A program made the translations under genes and the position numbers. 33,469 nucleotides of DNA, from the NCBI GenBank assembly GCA_902778105.1, contig CACYWN010000027.1, forward strand, positions 1-33,469. The letters are read 5' to 3'. Below the pieces are notes generated by a model. The model was not told the DNA's origin and did no database searches. It was given only the letters and a program-made list of their open reading frames with translations. Position 1 is the first letter of the stretch, and every line of letters begins with the position of its first letter. This stretch comes from an uncultured Bacteroidia bacterium (GTDB lineage Bacteria; Bacteroidota; Bacteroidia; Bacteroidales; UBA932). Below, in pieces: positions 7,708 through 19,141 of this stretch.

Positions 7708-7746
7708 AATTGGGGTCTGTCCGATTTGTGTTTGATTTTGTCCGAA

Positions 7747-7783
7747 ACCGCTAAAGCGGTGCGCCGGTTGTTGGGTATCTTTG
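7747..7783 (+). promoter_or_regulatory. -7 box and inverted repeat upstream of beta-helix gene
   Basis: TATCTTTG (7776-7783) matches the -7 consensus and lies 34 bases before the ATG. No TTG is found at the -33 position. A perfect inverted repeat ACCGC-TAAA-GCGGT (7747-7760) occupies that place instead. A missing -33 box with a dyad in its place suggests a promoter dependent on an activator; the PUL regulator encoded nearby is the natural candidate. Confidence 0.5.
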
Positions 7784-7817
7784 CAACACTTTGCAACCGA
7801 TCGCTATCCGCTCCGCC

Positions 7818-9782
7818 ATGAAAAGAATCCCCCTCCTGCTGCAGTCCACTGCATACCTCCTGTTCCTCGCCATCTCGGCGGCCGCCCAACATAAAACGTA
7901 TTTCGTCTCGCCGGACGGCGACGACGCCGCCACGGGCCTTTCCGTGGCCCAGGCGTGGAAAACCATCGACAAGGTGAATTCCGTGGTGTTCCAGCCCGGC
8001 GACAAGATCCTCTTCGAGTCCGGCAAGACCTTCTATGGCCAGCTGATGCCCAAGGGCTCCGGAACGGAAGAGGCGCCGGTCGTGATGTCCTCCTTCGGCG
8101 GTTCCGCCCGACCGGTCATCAACTTCGGAGACGCCGAGGGCGCCGGCATCCTCCTCGAGAATGTGGACCATTGGGAGGTCCTCGGATTGGAAGTCGTGTC
8201 CTGCGAGCCCTACAAGGTCGGCATCGGCCGCCAGGGCATCGTCGTCCGGATCAGCAAGCCGGGCGAGTCGAGGCACTTCGTCATCAAGGACAACTATATC
8301 CATGACGTGTGGGGACAGCTCGGCGGCAACGGCCGCTACCAGGGCTACAGCAGCTCCGCCATCCTCGTGCAGACGGCCCGGATGGCTGACGGCATGGACA
8401 TCACCGGCGAGGGCGAGGCCGTCGTGATCAACGACGTGCTCATCGAGGGCAACAAGATCGAACGCGTGGACAAGTGCGGCATCGTGTGCCGCGGGGCCCG
8501 CTACGACGTGGCAATCCGCCGCAACTGGATGGACAACATCGGCGGTGACGGCATCTTCGTCAACGGGCCGTACCGGGGCCTGATCGAGTACAACGAGATT
8601 CACCGTTCCTGCATGCGCTCCGGCGACCCGAACCTGCCCGGCGACGACGGCTGGTGGCCGCATGTGGCCGCCTGCTGGATCCAGAACACCGAGGAGACCG
8701 TCATGCAGTTCAACGAGGTCTACGACACCGGCCGCAACCTCCACAACGGAGACGGCTTCGCCTATGACTTTGACTTCAACTGCAAGCGGTGCATCGCCCA
8801 GTACAACTATTCCCAGAACAACTACGGCTTCATGCTCCTGATGTACAACATCTTCGAGAACGTGACCCGGTACAACATCTCCGAGAACGACCATACCCAC
8901 CTGGTGCAGATGCAGGGCCCGATCGAGGGCGATAGGAGCCTGGTCTACAACAATGTGTTCTACATCGACTACGGGATGGCCGACATCGACTATTTCCTCA
9001 CGCGCAAGCCCGAGGAGCTCGGTGCCAAGTTCTACAACAACATCTTCTACGCCACCGGACAGGGACGCTTCCGCAGCGTGTACACCTCCGGCGACACCGC
9101 CGTCCGCAAGTATGACGAGGAGATGAAGGCCGACCTCCCCGCCGGCTCCGTGTTCCTGCACAACTGCTACTTCGGCCCGTGGAAGAACGGTATTCCGGAC
9201 GATCCCGAGGCCCTCGTCACCGACCCGAAGTTCGTCGCCCCGGGCACCGGTGGGAAGGGTCTCGCCACTCTGGGCGGCTATGCCCTCCGGCCGGATTCCC
9301 CGTGCATCAACACGGGCATGTATGTCCCGAACAACGGCGGCCGCGATTTCTTCGGCCAACCCGTCTCGGACGGCCGTCCGGACTTCGGAGTCTTCGAATA
9401 TCTGGGCAGCGGCATCTTCTCCGACGGAAAGACCGAGGCCGAACAGGACGAACTGGCCCGCAAGGCTTCCGACATCGCCTGGGCGAAATGGATGTTCCCC
9501 AAATCCATCTCCTCGAACGATCCGTTTATGGCCGTGATCCGTCTCCGCGAACCGCTCGACGGCTCGATCAAGGGATCTCTCTCCTGGGTGAACCCGAAGA
9601 ATGGCAAGACCGTTGCCGTGGACCTCGCCAAGGCTAAGGACCGCCAGGTTTTCGAGCTCCCCGTCAAGACCGACAAGGGAACGCTCGAGGGCACCACTTT
9701 GAAGGTCACGCTCGACAACGGAGCCTTCTGCGAAGTCTTCGAGGTCCCCTTCCGTGAAAACCAGCCCCGCCGGCATCCTTGA
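7818..9782 (+). CDS. secreted right-handed parallel beta-helix protein (putative polysaccharide-active enzyme)
   Basis: This 654-residue protein begins with a signal peptide (about residues 1-24, ending AISAAAQ). TYFVSPDGDDAATG and W-K-T-I-D-K-V follow, the usual opening of secreted parallel beta-helix proteins. The middle part has repeated N-rich turns such as YNEIH, YNYSQNNYG and YNNIFY. The helix closes with D-S-P-C-I-N-T-G and DGRPDFGVFEY, a typical beta-helix end. A C-terminal domain of about 100 residues follows. This fold is used by polysaccharide lyases, GH28-type hydrolases and some esterases; I cannot assign a CAZy family or catalytic residues. ATG 7818 is chosen because it directly starts the signal peptide. 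It is the first gene of the plus-strand PUL group and probably acts in the periplasm or at the cell surface. Confidence 0.75.
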   Translation: MKRIPLLLQSTAYLLFLAISAAAQHKTYFVSPDGDDAATGLSVAQAWKTIDKVNSVVFQPGDKILFESGKTFYGQLMPKGSGTEEAPVVMSSFGGSARPVINFGDAEGAGILLENVDHWEVLGLEVVSCEPYKVGIGRQGIVVRISKPGESRHFVIKDNYIHDVWGQLGGNGRYQGYSSSAILVQTARMADGMDITGEGEAVVINDVLIEGNKIERVDKCGIVCRGARYDVAIRRNWMDNIGGDGIFVNGPYRGLIEYNEIHRSCMRSGDPNLPGDDGWWPHVAACWIQNTEETVMQFNEVYDTGRNLHNGDGFAYDFDFNCKRCIAQYNYSQNNYGFMLLMYNIFENVTRYNISENDHTHLVQMQGPIEGDRSLVYNNVFYIDYGMADIDYFLTRKPEELGAKFYNNIFYATGQGRFRSVYTSGDTAVRKYDEEMKADLPAGSVFLHNCYFGPWKNGIPDDPEALVTDPKFVAPGTGGKGLATLGGYALRPDSPCINTGMYVPNNGGRDFFGQPVSDGRPDFGVFEYLGSGIFSDGKTEAEQDELARKASDIAWAKWMFPKSISSNDPFMAVIRLREPLDGSIKGSLSWVNPKNGKTVAVDLAKAKDRQVFELPVKTDKGTLEGTTLKVTLDNGAFCEVFEVPFRENQPRRHP

Positions 9783-9819
9783 GCCCCCGGGACAAATAAG
9801 GATTGAGGAGGCTGTTCTT

Positions 9820-9827
9820 TAACTTTG
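9820..9827 (+). promoter_or_regulatory. possible -7 box before esterase gene
   Basis: TAACTTTG fits TAnnTTTG and lies in the 136-base gap between the beta-helix gene and the first esterase. No proper -33 TTG is seen. It could allow separate transcription of the esterase-GH2 genes. Confidence 0.35.
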
Positions 9828-9918
9828 TAACAAACCACTAACCTATAGGCAGCGCCTACCGGTCCATCGAGTCCAACAAGGTTTCCACGATAGTCCATAT
9901 CGATTAAATAGTGCTTTT

Positions 9919-12298
<2,380 letters not shown>

Positions 12299-12334
12299 CG
12301 CAGGAAAGTATCCAATTCACTAAAACCATATTCT

Positions 12335-14749
12335 ATGTTGAAAAGAATCTTATCCATAGCTATCCTGGCGCTGGGGCTGGGCTTCACCCTATCCGCCCAA
12401 CCCCGCCAGATCACGAATTTTGATTCGGACTGGAAATTCAAACTGGGAGACCATGTGAACGCGCAAAGCGCCGGTTTCAACGACAAGGCCTGGCGCCTGC
12501 TCGATGTTCCGCACGACTGGAGCATCGAAGGCGAAATCAACGAGAACAATCCTGGCGGCGGCTCCATCGGCTACTTCCCGATGGGAATCGGCTGGTACCG
12601 CAAATCTTTCGACGTCCCCGGCTACAGCAAGGACAAGAAGTACACCGTCGAATTCGACGGCGTGTACATGAACAGCACGGTCTGGATCAACGGACACGAA
12701 GTGGGTACCTGGCCTTACGGCTATTCCAGTTTCTCCTATGATCTGACACCGTACCTGAAATCCAAGGGCAACGTCATCGCCGTGCGGGTGGACAACTCGC
12801 AGCAGCCCAACTCGCGCTGGTACAGCGGATCCGGCATTTACCGCCATGTCCGCCTGGTGGCAACAGGCAAGACATACTTCGAGAAATGGGGCGTGTTCAA
12901 CTACACGCAGGAAGTCCAGGACGGGAAAGCTGTCATCAAAATCGAATCCTCGGTCATCAACGACCTGAAGTCCCGGATGAACGGAACCGTCAAGCATGTG
13001 GTCCTGGACGCCGCCGGCAACGAGGTGGCGGAGAGCCACGTCGTGGTCGAAATCCTCGCGGGCACCAAGCATCCTGTCCACCAGACCCTGACCATCGACA
13101 ACCCGACCCTCTGGACCTTGGAGAAGCCGTACCTGTACACCCTGCGTTCCTATATCCTGGACGGTGACAAGGAACTGGACTGCGTGGACAACGTGCTGGG
13201 CGTGCGCACCATCGAGTACGATGTGGACAAGGGCTTCCTGCTGAACGGCAAGCACGTGAAGATGTACGGTGTCAATGTGCACCATGACGGTGGCGCCGTG
13301 GGCGCCGCGGTTCCCGCCCGTGTGTGGGAGCGCCGGCTCGAGATCTTCAAGAGCGGCGGCTGCAACGCCATCCGCACGGCTCACAACCCGCCGGATCCCA
13401 CCTTCCTAGACGCCTGCGACCGCGTGGGTATGCTCGTCATGGACGAGGCCTTCGACCAGTGGGTGACCCCCAAGAATACCTATGACTACAACCTCTATTT
13501 CCGCGACTGGCATGTTCAGGACCTCGCCGCCATGGTGGAGCGTGACCGCAACCATCCCTCGGTCGTGATGTGGAGCATCGGCAACGAGATCAAGGACCAA
13601 TACACGGAGTTCGGTCCCGAGTTCGCCCGGGAGATGATCGCCCAGTGCCACAAGATGGACCCGACCCGCCTGGTGACCGCCGGCAACGACGAGATCGCCT
13701 CCAACACCCCGGCCACTCCGGAATACCTGGCCGCCTACGAGAACGATATCGTGGGTTACAATTATCCGGACCGCTGGCGTGAACGGAGGGAACTCATGTA
13801 CTCCATCGACAAGGCCGAATTCCCGAACCGCCGAGTCGTCGCGACGGAATCCGGCGGCAACAGCGGCAGCCGCGGCAACTATCGTTGGGGTGGCGCCGGC
13901 CGCTTCGGCAGCGGTATCGGCAATATCGACACGGAACAGCGGTGGAAGTTCACGATCATCAACGACTACGTGATCGGCGATTTCATGTGGACCGGCATCG
14001 ACTACTACGGCGAGGCGAGATGGCCTTCCAAGGGCGCCGGGTCAGGATATCTGGACAACTGCGGTTTCAAGAAGGACGGCTACTGGTTCTTCAAGAGCAT
14101 CTGGACGGACGAGCCGGTGCTCCACCTGCTGCCCTACTGGAACTTCCCCGGCCACGAAGGTGAAATCATGCGCCTGGGCTGCTACACCAACTGCGAAAGC
14201 GTCGAGCTCTTTGTCAACGGCAAGTCCTACGGCAAGAAGGGCATCGAATTCCCGCGCCTGGGCCTGACCCTGGGCTGGGGTTTGGGCAACGGCCGCAATT
14301 ATCGCGGTACGACCTCCGAGCTCCATCTGGAGTGGGATGTCGAATACCAGCCAGGAGAAATCAAGGTCGTCGGGGTCAAGGACGGCAAAGAATACACCGA
14401 GGTGGTCCGCACCTTCGGCGATCCCGCCAAGATCCGTCTATCCGTCGACCGGTCGGAATTCACCACCGATCCGGACGACTGCGCCCACGTAACCGTCGAA
14501 ATCCTGGACAAGGATGGCAACCTATGCAAGGATGCCACCAACCGGGTCAAGCTCACCGTCAACGGCGCCGAAGTCATCGGCATGGAGAACGGCAACATGC
14601 GCGACCTCTCTTCCACGAAGACCTCCGAACGCGACACCTGGTGCGGCATGGCCCTGGCAATCCTCGCCGCTGACCACGCGGGAACCGTCTCCGTGAAGGC
14701 AGAGTCCGCTGGCTTGCAGGCCGGCGAGATTACTTTCAGAGCCAAATAA
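12335..14749 (+). CDS. GH2 beta-galactosidase-type glycosidase (first paralogue)
   Basis: This 804-residue secreted enzyme has a signal peptide of about 21 residues (ending TLSAQ). The GH2 sugar-binding domain includes DVPHDWSIEGE and GIGWYRKSF, followed by an Ig-like domain and the TIM barrel. The acid/base is E418 in WSIGNE and the nucleophile is E505 in VVATES. C-terminal Ig-like DUF4982 and DUF4981-type regions follow (LPYWNFPGHEG, VELFVNGKSYGKK). It has the length and layout of Bacteroidales exo-beta-galactosidases, which trim galactose from oligosaccharides in the periplasm. In a GH53 locus the expected substrate is beta-1,4-galacto-oligosaccharide. A colinear paralogue lies at 16465-18978. 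The next gene starts 12 bases later, in the same operon. Confidence 0.9.
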   Translation: MLKRILSIAILALGLGFTLSAQPRQITNFDSDWKFKLGDHVNAQSAGFNDKAWRLLDVPHDWSIEGEINENNPGGGSIGYFPMGIGWYRKSFDVPGYSKDKKYTVEFDGVYMNSTVWINGHEVGTWPYGYSSFSYDLTPYLKSKGNVIAVRVDNSQQPNSRWYSGSGIYRHVRLVATGKTYFEKWGVFNYTQEVQDGKAVIKIESSVINDLKSRMNGTVKHVVLDAAGNEVAESHVVVEILAGTKHPVHQTLTIDNPTLWTLEKPYLYTLRSYILDGDKELDCVDNVLGVRTIEYDVDKGFLLNGKHVKMYGVNVHHDGGAVGAAVPARVWERRLEIFKSGGCNAIRTAHNPPDPTFLDACDRVGMLVMDEAFDQWVTPKNTYDYNLYFRDWHVQDLAAMVERDRNHPSVVMWSIGNEIKDQYTEFGPEFAREMIAQCHKMDPTRLVTAGNDEIASNTPATPEYLAAYENDIVGYNYPDRWRERRELMYSIDKAEFPNRRVVATESGGNSGSRGNYRWGGAGRFGSGIGNIDTEQRWKFTIINDYVIGDFMWTGIDYYGEARWPSKGAGSGYLDNCGFKKDGYWFFKSIWTDEPVLHLLPYWNFPGHEGEIMRLGCYTNCESVELFVNGKSYGKKGIEFPRLGLTLGWGLGNGRNYRGTTSELHLEWDVEYQPGEIKVVGVKDGKEYTEVVRTFGDPAKIRLSVDRSEFTTDPDDCAHVTVEILDKDGNLCKDATNRVKLTVNGAEVIGMENGNMRDLSSTKTSERDTWCGMALAILAADHAGTVSVKAESAGLQAGEITFRAK

Positions 14750-14761
14750 ATCTATAGAGCC

Positions 14762-16405
14762 ATGAAAAAACACATTCTATTATCAGCTTTCTTCGGCACC
14801 GCCCTGCTCCTGCTGGCGGGCTGCTCCGGAAACAAGGCGGTGAACAAGGCCGACGGACAGCAACTCTTCATCGGCGAGGACATTGCCGTCGCCAACACGC
14901 AGTACGGCAAGGTGCGGGGATATATCCTCCGCGACCTCTACACGTTCAAAGGCATCCCCTACGGCGCCAACACGACAGGCAAGAACCGTTTCATGCCGCC
15001 GCAGGAACCGGAACCCTGGGACGGCGTCCGCCTGGCCCTCAACTACGGCGACATGGCCCCCCAGGCCATCGTCTATGACCGGAGTCCGGAATCCGCGGCA
15101 GGTTTCGTGGACAACTGGAACTTCTTCAACTCCAGCGAAGACTGTCTCCGGCTGAATGTCTGGACGCACGGGCTCGACGCAAAGAAGCGTCCGGTCCTGG
15201 TCTATTTCCACGGCGGCGGCTTCTTCAACGGAAGCGCCATCGAGCAGGATGGCTACAGCGGAGAAGGCCTCGCATCCTACGGCGACGTCGTCGTCTGTTC
15301 CGTCAACCATCGGCTCAACGCCTTCGGTTTCACCGACCTCGCCAAGGTAGGCGGCGAAAAGTACGCCCATTCCGGCAATGTCGGCATCCTGGACCTGATC
15401 GCCGCGTTGAAGTGGGTCCACAACAACATCGCCAACTTCGGCGGCGACCCGGACAACGTGACCATCATGGGCCAGTCCGGCGGCGGCGCGAAGGTGAGCA
15501 TCGTGGCGGCCATGTCGGCTGCCAAGGGGCTCGTCCACAAGGCGGTGTGCCTGAGCGGCAACTCCATCCAGGCTGCCGACAAGGCCCAGGCCGAAGCCCT
15601 CGGTGCCTTCATCCTCCAGGAGGCTGGCCTGAAACCCTCCGAGATCGACAAGCTCCAGGAGATGCCCTGGGAAGAATACTATGACCTGGCCAATGCGGCC
15701 GCGGCCAAGTTCAACCGCATGAACGGCGGTTCGGGCAGAAGGGGCGGATTCAGCCCCGTCGGCGACGGCCTCGACATTCCCGCAGGGACCTTCTATGACC
15801 CAGCTGACGAGACCATCCCCAACATCCCGATGATCTATTGCTCGGTCAAGCATGAAGGCAATCCGGACCGGAACAATCCGGAGCTCGAGAATGTCACCCT
15901 GGACGATGTCGTCGAAAGGATGACTCCCAACTATAGGGAGAATGCCCGTGCCGTCGTAGAGGCATACGCCAAGACCTTCTCCGAGTGCCGTCCTATCGAG
16001 ATCTGGGCCCTCCTGACCGGCGTCCGCACCAATATCGTCCGTTCGGCCAACAGGAAATACGAACAGGGTGCGCCTGTCTATGTCGCCTGGTTCGGCTGGC
16101 AGCCACCGCTGTTCGACGGCCGTCTGCGTTCCTTCCACTGCCTGGACATCTGCTTCTGGCTGCACAACACGGACCTGATGCTCACGCATACGGGTGGCGG
16201 CGCCCGTCCCCGCGCCCTTTCCGACAAGATGTCGGACGCCCTGGTGGCGTTCATGCGCACGGGCGACCCGAATTGCAAGTCGCTTCCCACCTGGCCCAAA
16301 TATACGCCGGAGAACGGCGAAGTGATGGTGCTGGATGACGAGTGTGTCGCCATGAACGACCCCGACCGCCCTGCCAGGCAGGTGATCGAGAATATCCAGA
16401 GATAA
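14762..16405 (+). CDS. carboxylesterase type B lipoprotein
   Basis: This 547-residue protein starts with a lipoprotein signal peptide and lipobox LLAGC (Cys21). The carboxylesterase (PF00135) features are clear: NTQYGKVRG and FKGIPYG near the start, oxyanion HGGG (150-153), nucleophile Ser239 in GQSGGG, and catalytic His459 in SFHCLDICFW. Such enzymes hydrolyse carboxylic esters; in PULs they are thought to remove acyl decorations. Being lipid-anchored it should sit in the outer or inner membrane facing the periplasm or outside. It is the third esterase of the locus and of a different family from the other two. It ends the plus-strand operon; a hairpin terminator follows at 16423. Confidence 0.85.
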   Translation: MKKHILLSAFFGTALLLLAGCSGNKAVNKADGQQLFIGEDIAVANTQYGKVRGYILRDLYTFKGIPYGANTTGKNRFMPPQEPEPWDGVRLALNYGDMAPQAIVYDRSPESAAGFVDNWNFFNSSEDCLRLNVWTHGLDAKKRPVLVYFHGGGFFNGSAIEQDGYSGEGLASYGDVVVCSVNHRLNAFGFTDLAKVGGEKYAHSGNVGILDLIAALKWVHNNIANFGGDPDNVTIMGQSGGGAKVSIVAAMSAAKGLVHKAVCLSGNSIQAADKAQAEALGAFILQEAGLKPSEIDKLQEMPWEEYYDLANAAAAKFNRMNGGSGRRGGFSPVGDGLDIPAGTFYDPADETIPNIPMIYCSVKHEGNPDRNNPELENVTLDDVVERMTPNYRENARAVVEAYAKTFSECRPIEIWALLTGVRTNIVRSANRKYEQGAPVYVAWFGWQPPLFDGRLRSFHCLDICFWLHNTDLMLTHTGGGARPRALSDKMSDALVAFMRTGDPNCKSLPTWPKYTPENGEVMVLDDECVAMNDPDRPARQVIENIQR

Positions 16406-16422
16406 ACCGGTCTGACAGGCAG

Positions 16423-16452
16423 AAAGGGCGGTCCGATGCGGCCGCCCTTTTT
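16423..16452. terminator. bidirectional terminator between convergent genes
   Basis: AAAGGGCGG (16423-16431) pairs with CCGCCCTTT (16442-16450) across a 10-base loop. T-rich bases follow on the plus strand, and the A-run at the left arm gives a T-tract for the minus strand. It lies between the carboxylesterase stop (16405) and the stop of the convergent GH2 gene (16465), so it can serve both. Confidence 0.8.
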
Positions 16453-16464
16453 CTAGTCCGAAGG

Positions 16465-18978
16465 CTATCGGGCCTCGAAGGTGACGGTGGAAGGCTCCAA
16501 TCCCTCCGACTCTACCGTGACGGAAACGGGGCCCTTCTTGTCGGCTGCCACGATGCCCAGGCACAGGCCGGAGAAGGCCTTGCGGGAATCGGCCTTGACG
16601 GAACCGAGGTCCTGCAGGTTGCCGTTCTCCACACCGATGAGCCGAGCCCCCTTGACACTGAAATGCACCAGGTTGTCGGTGATCGGGCAAATGTTGCCGT
16701 CGGCGTCGAGCACCTCCACGGTGATGTGGGCCACATCGCCGGGCTCCGCCTTGAAAGCGGGACGGTCCACGGTGGCGCGCAGCTTGGCGGGGGCTCCCGT
16801 CGTCCGGATGACCTCCTCGAAGGTTTCCCCGTCGCGCTGTCCGACGACCTTTATCTCGCCGGGCTGGTATTCCACATCCCAGGTCAGGTGGAGGTCCGCC
16901 GTCGTGGCGTAGCGCTTGCCGGGGGCATACTGGGCCCAGCTGGGATCCACGCCGCGGCGCGGGAATTCGGTTTCCTTCTTGCCGTAGGACTTGCCGTTGA
17001 CGAAGAGCTCGACCTCCTCGCAGTTGGTGAAGCAGGCCACCTGGATGATCTGTCCTTCATGCCCCTCCCAGTTCCAGTGGGGAAGCAGGTGCAGGACAGG
17101 TTCGTCGGACCAGATGCTCTTGAAAAACCACCATCCGTCCTTCTTGAAGCCGCAGTTGTCCAGATAGCCGGAGCTGCTGCCGCGGGACGGCCAGCGGGAT
17201 TCTCCGTAGTAGTCGATACCAGTCCACATGAAGTCGCCGATGACATAGTCGTAGTTCATGGCGAAGCGCCAGCGCTGTTCGACGTCGATCAGGCCACTGC
17301 CGATCAGGCCGCGGTTGGACCGGCGCATGCTGCGCATCATCTGCTGCATCTGGGGGGTATTCATCTGCTGGGGAGAGAATCCGTTCTGTCCGGCACCCAG
17401 GGGACGGGCCGGTTCCGCATCCGGGAGCCGGTACTCCCGGCGGGCGCCGCCGTAGCCGGAAGTCTCCGTGCCTACGACGCGGCGGTTCGGGAATTCGGCC
17501 TTGTCCAGGGCGTAGTTCAACTCGCGGCGGGTGCGCCAGCGGTCGGGATAGTTGTAGCCGACGATATCGTTCTCGAAGGCGGCCAGGAATTCGGGGGAGG
17601 TGGGGCTGTTGGAGGCGATTTCATCGTTGCCGGAGGTGACCAGGCGGGTCGGGTCCAGCTGGTGGCAGAAGGCGACCATCTCCCGGGCGATGCCGGGGCC
17701 GACTTCGCTGCGCTGGTCGCGGATCTCGTTGCCGATGCTCCACATCACCACCGACGGGTGGTTGCGGTCGCGGGCCACCATCGCCGTCAGGTCGCGCTGG
17801 TGCCATTCCTCGAAGGCGAGGTGATAGTCATACTTGGTCTTGCCGGCGACCCACATGTCGAAGGCCTCGTCCATCACCAGCATACCGTGCTTGTCGCAGA
17901 GGTCCAGGAATTCGGGTGCGGGCGGGTTGTGCGCCGTGCGGATGGCGTTACAGCCGCCGTCCTTGAGGATTTCGATACGGCGTTCCCAAACGCGCTCTGG
18001 AACGGCGGCGCCTACGGCACCGGCATCGTGATGGAGGTTGACACCTTTCATCTTGACTTGTTTTCCGTTCAGAAGGAAGCCCTTGTCGATGTCATATTCG
18101 ATGGTACGGACACCCAGGCTGCTTTCCACGCAGTCGATTTCCTTGCCGGAAGCGAACAACTGGGAGCGGAGGGTATAGAGATACGGGTTCTCGGTGTCCC
18201 AAAGCTTCGCGGCGGCGATCTCCACCTGTTGGTCCAGGGCCTGCTTGATGCCGGCGGGCATGGAGATGCCCTTCTCAGCCGTCGCCACCACGGCACCGGA
18301 CGCGTCGACCACACTCTGGCGGACCGTCAGGTCCCTGGCGCGGGATTCCCCGTTGGTGATGTCCGAATGGACCAGCACCTTCGCGGTTCCGTCTTCGACC
18401 GAAACGGTGTGGTGGAACACGCCCCACTTGTCGAAGCGGGTCTTGGACGTGCCCACCAGGCGGACATGGCGGTAGATGCCGGATCCGCTGTACCAGCGGG
18501 AATTAGGCTGCTGGGAATTATCCACACGGACGGCGACCACGTTGCCCTTCGCCTTGAGCACCGGTGTCAGGTCATAGGAGAAACTGGAGTAGCCGTAGGG
18601 CCAGGTGCCCAGGCAGACGCCGTTCACCCAGACGGTGCTGTTCATATATACTCCGTCGAATTCGATGGAGTATAGTTTCTCCTTGCTGTAGCCGGGCACA
18701 TCGAAGTGCTTCCGGTACCAGCCGGTACCCATCGGGAAGTAGCCGATGCTTCCGCCGCCGGGATTGTCTTCCAGGTTTTCTCCTTCCAGGCTCCAGTCGT
18801 GGGGAAGGTCGAGCTTGCGCCAGGAACGGTCGTTGAACCCCGTCGCCTGGGCTCCGGCAGGGTCGGCCTGGACGAAGCGCCAGTCCTGGTCGAACGGAAT
18901 CACGGCGCGGGAAGATTGGGCCTGGGCCAGCATGCAGCCGGCGGCCAGTGCGCAAATGAGGGTAGTCAGTCGTTTCAT
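16465..18978 (-). CDS. GH2 beta-galactosidase-type glycosidase (second paralogue)
   Basis: This 837-residue protein is colinear with the GH2 enzyme at 12335-14749 through residue 505 with no net gap. The same blocks recur at the same positions: DNPGGGSIGYFPMG, WYSGSGIYRHVRL, acid/base E418 in WSIGNE and nucleophile E505 in VVGTET. After the nucleophile it carries an insertion of about 35 residues (about 515-555), rich in Pro, Gln and Met (QQMNTPQMQQMMRSMRR), that the first paralogue lacks. The N-terminus is a signal peptide ending in AQA; the internal LAAGC could also act as a weak lipobox. The gene has its own promoter region facing the regulator gene and converges on the carboxylesterase gene. 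It probably releases terminal galactose from different linkages or chain lengths than its paralogue. Confidence 0.9.
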   Translation of the reverse strand: MKRLTTLICALAAGCMLAQAQSSRAVIPFDQDWRFVQADPAGAQATGFNDRSWRKLDLPHDWSLEGENLEDNPGGGSIGYFPMGTGWYRKHFDVPGYSKEKLYSIEFDGVYMNSTVWVNGVCLGTWPYGYSSFSYDLTPVLKAKGNVVAVRVDNSQQPNSRWYSGSGIYRHVRLVGTSKTRFDKWGVFHHTVSVEDGTAKVLVHSDITNGESRARDLTVRQSVVDASGAVVATAEKGISMPAGIKQALDQQVEIAAAKLWDTENPYLYTLRSQLFASGKEIDCVESSLGVRTIEYDIDKGFLLNGKQVKMKGVNLHHDAGAVGAAVPERVWERRIEILKDGGCNAIRTAHNPPAPEFLDLCDKHGMLVMDEAFDMWVAGKTKYDYHLAFEEWHQRDLTAMVARDRNHPSVVMWSIGNEIRDQRSEVGPGIAREMVAFCHQLDPTRLVTSGNDEIASNSPTSPEFLAAFENDIVGYNYPDRWRTRRELNYALDKAEFPNRRVVGTETSGYGGARREYRLPDAEPARPLGAGQNGFSPQQMNTPQMQQMMRSMRRSNRGLIGSGLIDVEQRWRFAMNYDYVIGDFMWTGIDYYGESRWPSRGSSSGYLDNCGFKKDGWWFFKSIWSDEPVLHLLPHWNWEGHEGQIIQVACFTNCEEVELFVNGKSYGKKETEFPRRGVDPSWAQYAPGKRYATTADLHLTWDVEYQPGEIKVVGQRDGETFEEVIRTTGAPAKLRATVDRPAFKAEPGDVAHITVEVLDADGNICPITDNLVHFSVKGARLIGVENGNLQDLGSVKADSRKAFSGLCLGIVAADKKGPVSVTVESEGLEPSTVTFEAR

Positions 18979-19021
18979 GAGGTGATATTGTTAAAAGATG
19001 GCTGTCCAAGGTGGTCCATTA

Positions 19022-19029
19022 CAAAAATA
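19022..19029 (-). promoter_or_regulatory. -7 box for second GH2 gene
   Basis: Read on the minus strand, TATTTTTG matches the -7 consensus, 43 bases before the ATG at 18978. No TTG is seen 19-21 bases further upstream, so an activator may be needed. It shares the intergenic region with the divergent regulator gene. Confidence 0.5.
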
Positions 19030-19090
19030 GCGGATAATGTTTCGAGAGGGTGACACAGAAAGGACAGATGATGACATATTTCCGCTTGAC

Positions 19091-19107
19091 TTTTCGCAGA
19101 GCGAAAA
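19091..19107. promoter_or_regulatory. candidate operator: TTTTCGC-AGA-GCGAAAA
   Basis: A perfect 7+7 inverted repeat with a 3-base spacer lies between the divergent GH2 gene and the hybrid two-component gene, 34 bases before the regulator ATG. AraC-type output domains usually bind direct or inverted half-sites, so self-binding is possible, but nothing in the sequence proves it. Confidence 0.4.
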
Positions 19108-19141
19108 AAATTGCGTATCTTCCAACAGCAATCCAAAAACG

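Noticed and set aside
7317-7754. 145-codon plus-strand frame overlapping the truncated membrane protein
   Set aside because: The frame at 7384-7707 carries the conserved cysteine motif and membrane segments; this one is its shadow.
7704-9776. Long open frame of 690 codons antisense to the beta-helix gene
   Set aside because: It is low-complexity in Val, Asp, Gly, Leu and His and has no domain features; it is a by-product of GC-rich codon use in the real gene on the other strand. The same holds for the long antisense frames at 9904-11139, 14783-16690, 16342-18675, 22234-24417, 23852-25777, 26020-27780, 27781-28824 and 29648-30922.
9846-9907. Short frame reading S-A-Y-R-S-I-E-S-N-K-V-S-T-I-V-H-I-D-stop before the first esterase
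   Set aside because: It could be the tail of a deleted glycosidase, but it is under 25 residues, lacks a start and matches no family firmly.
19037-19141. 35-codon upstream extension of the HTCS
   Set aside because: It contains the intergenic dyad and has no family similarity; the signal peptide starts at ATG 19142.
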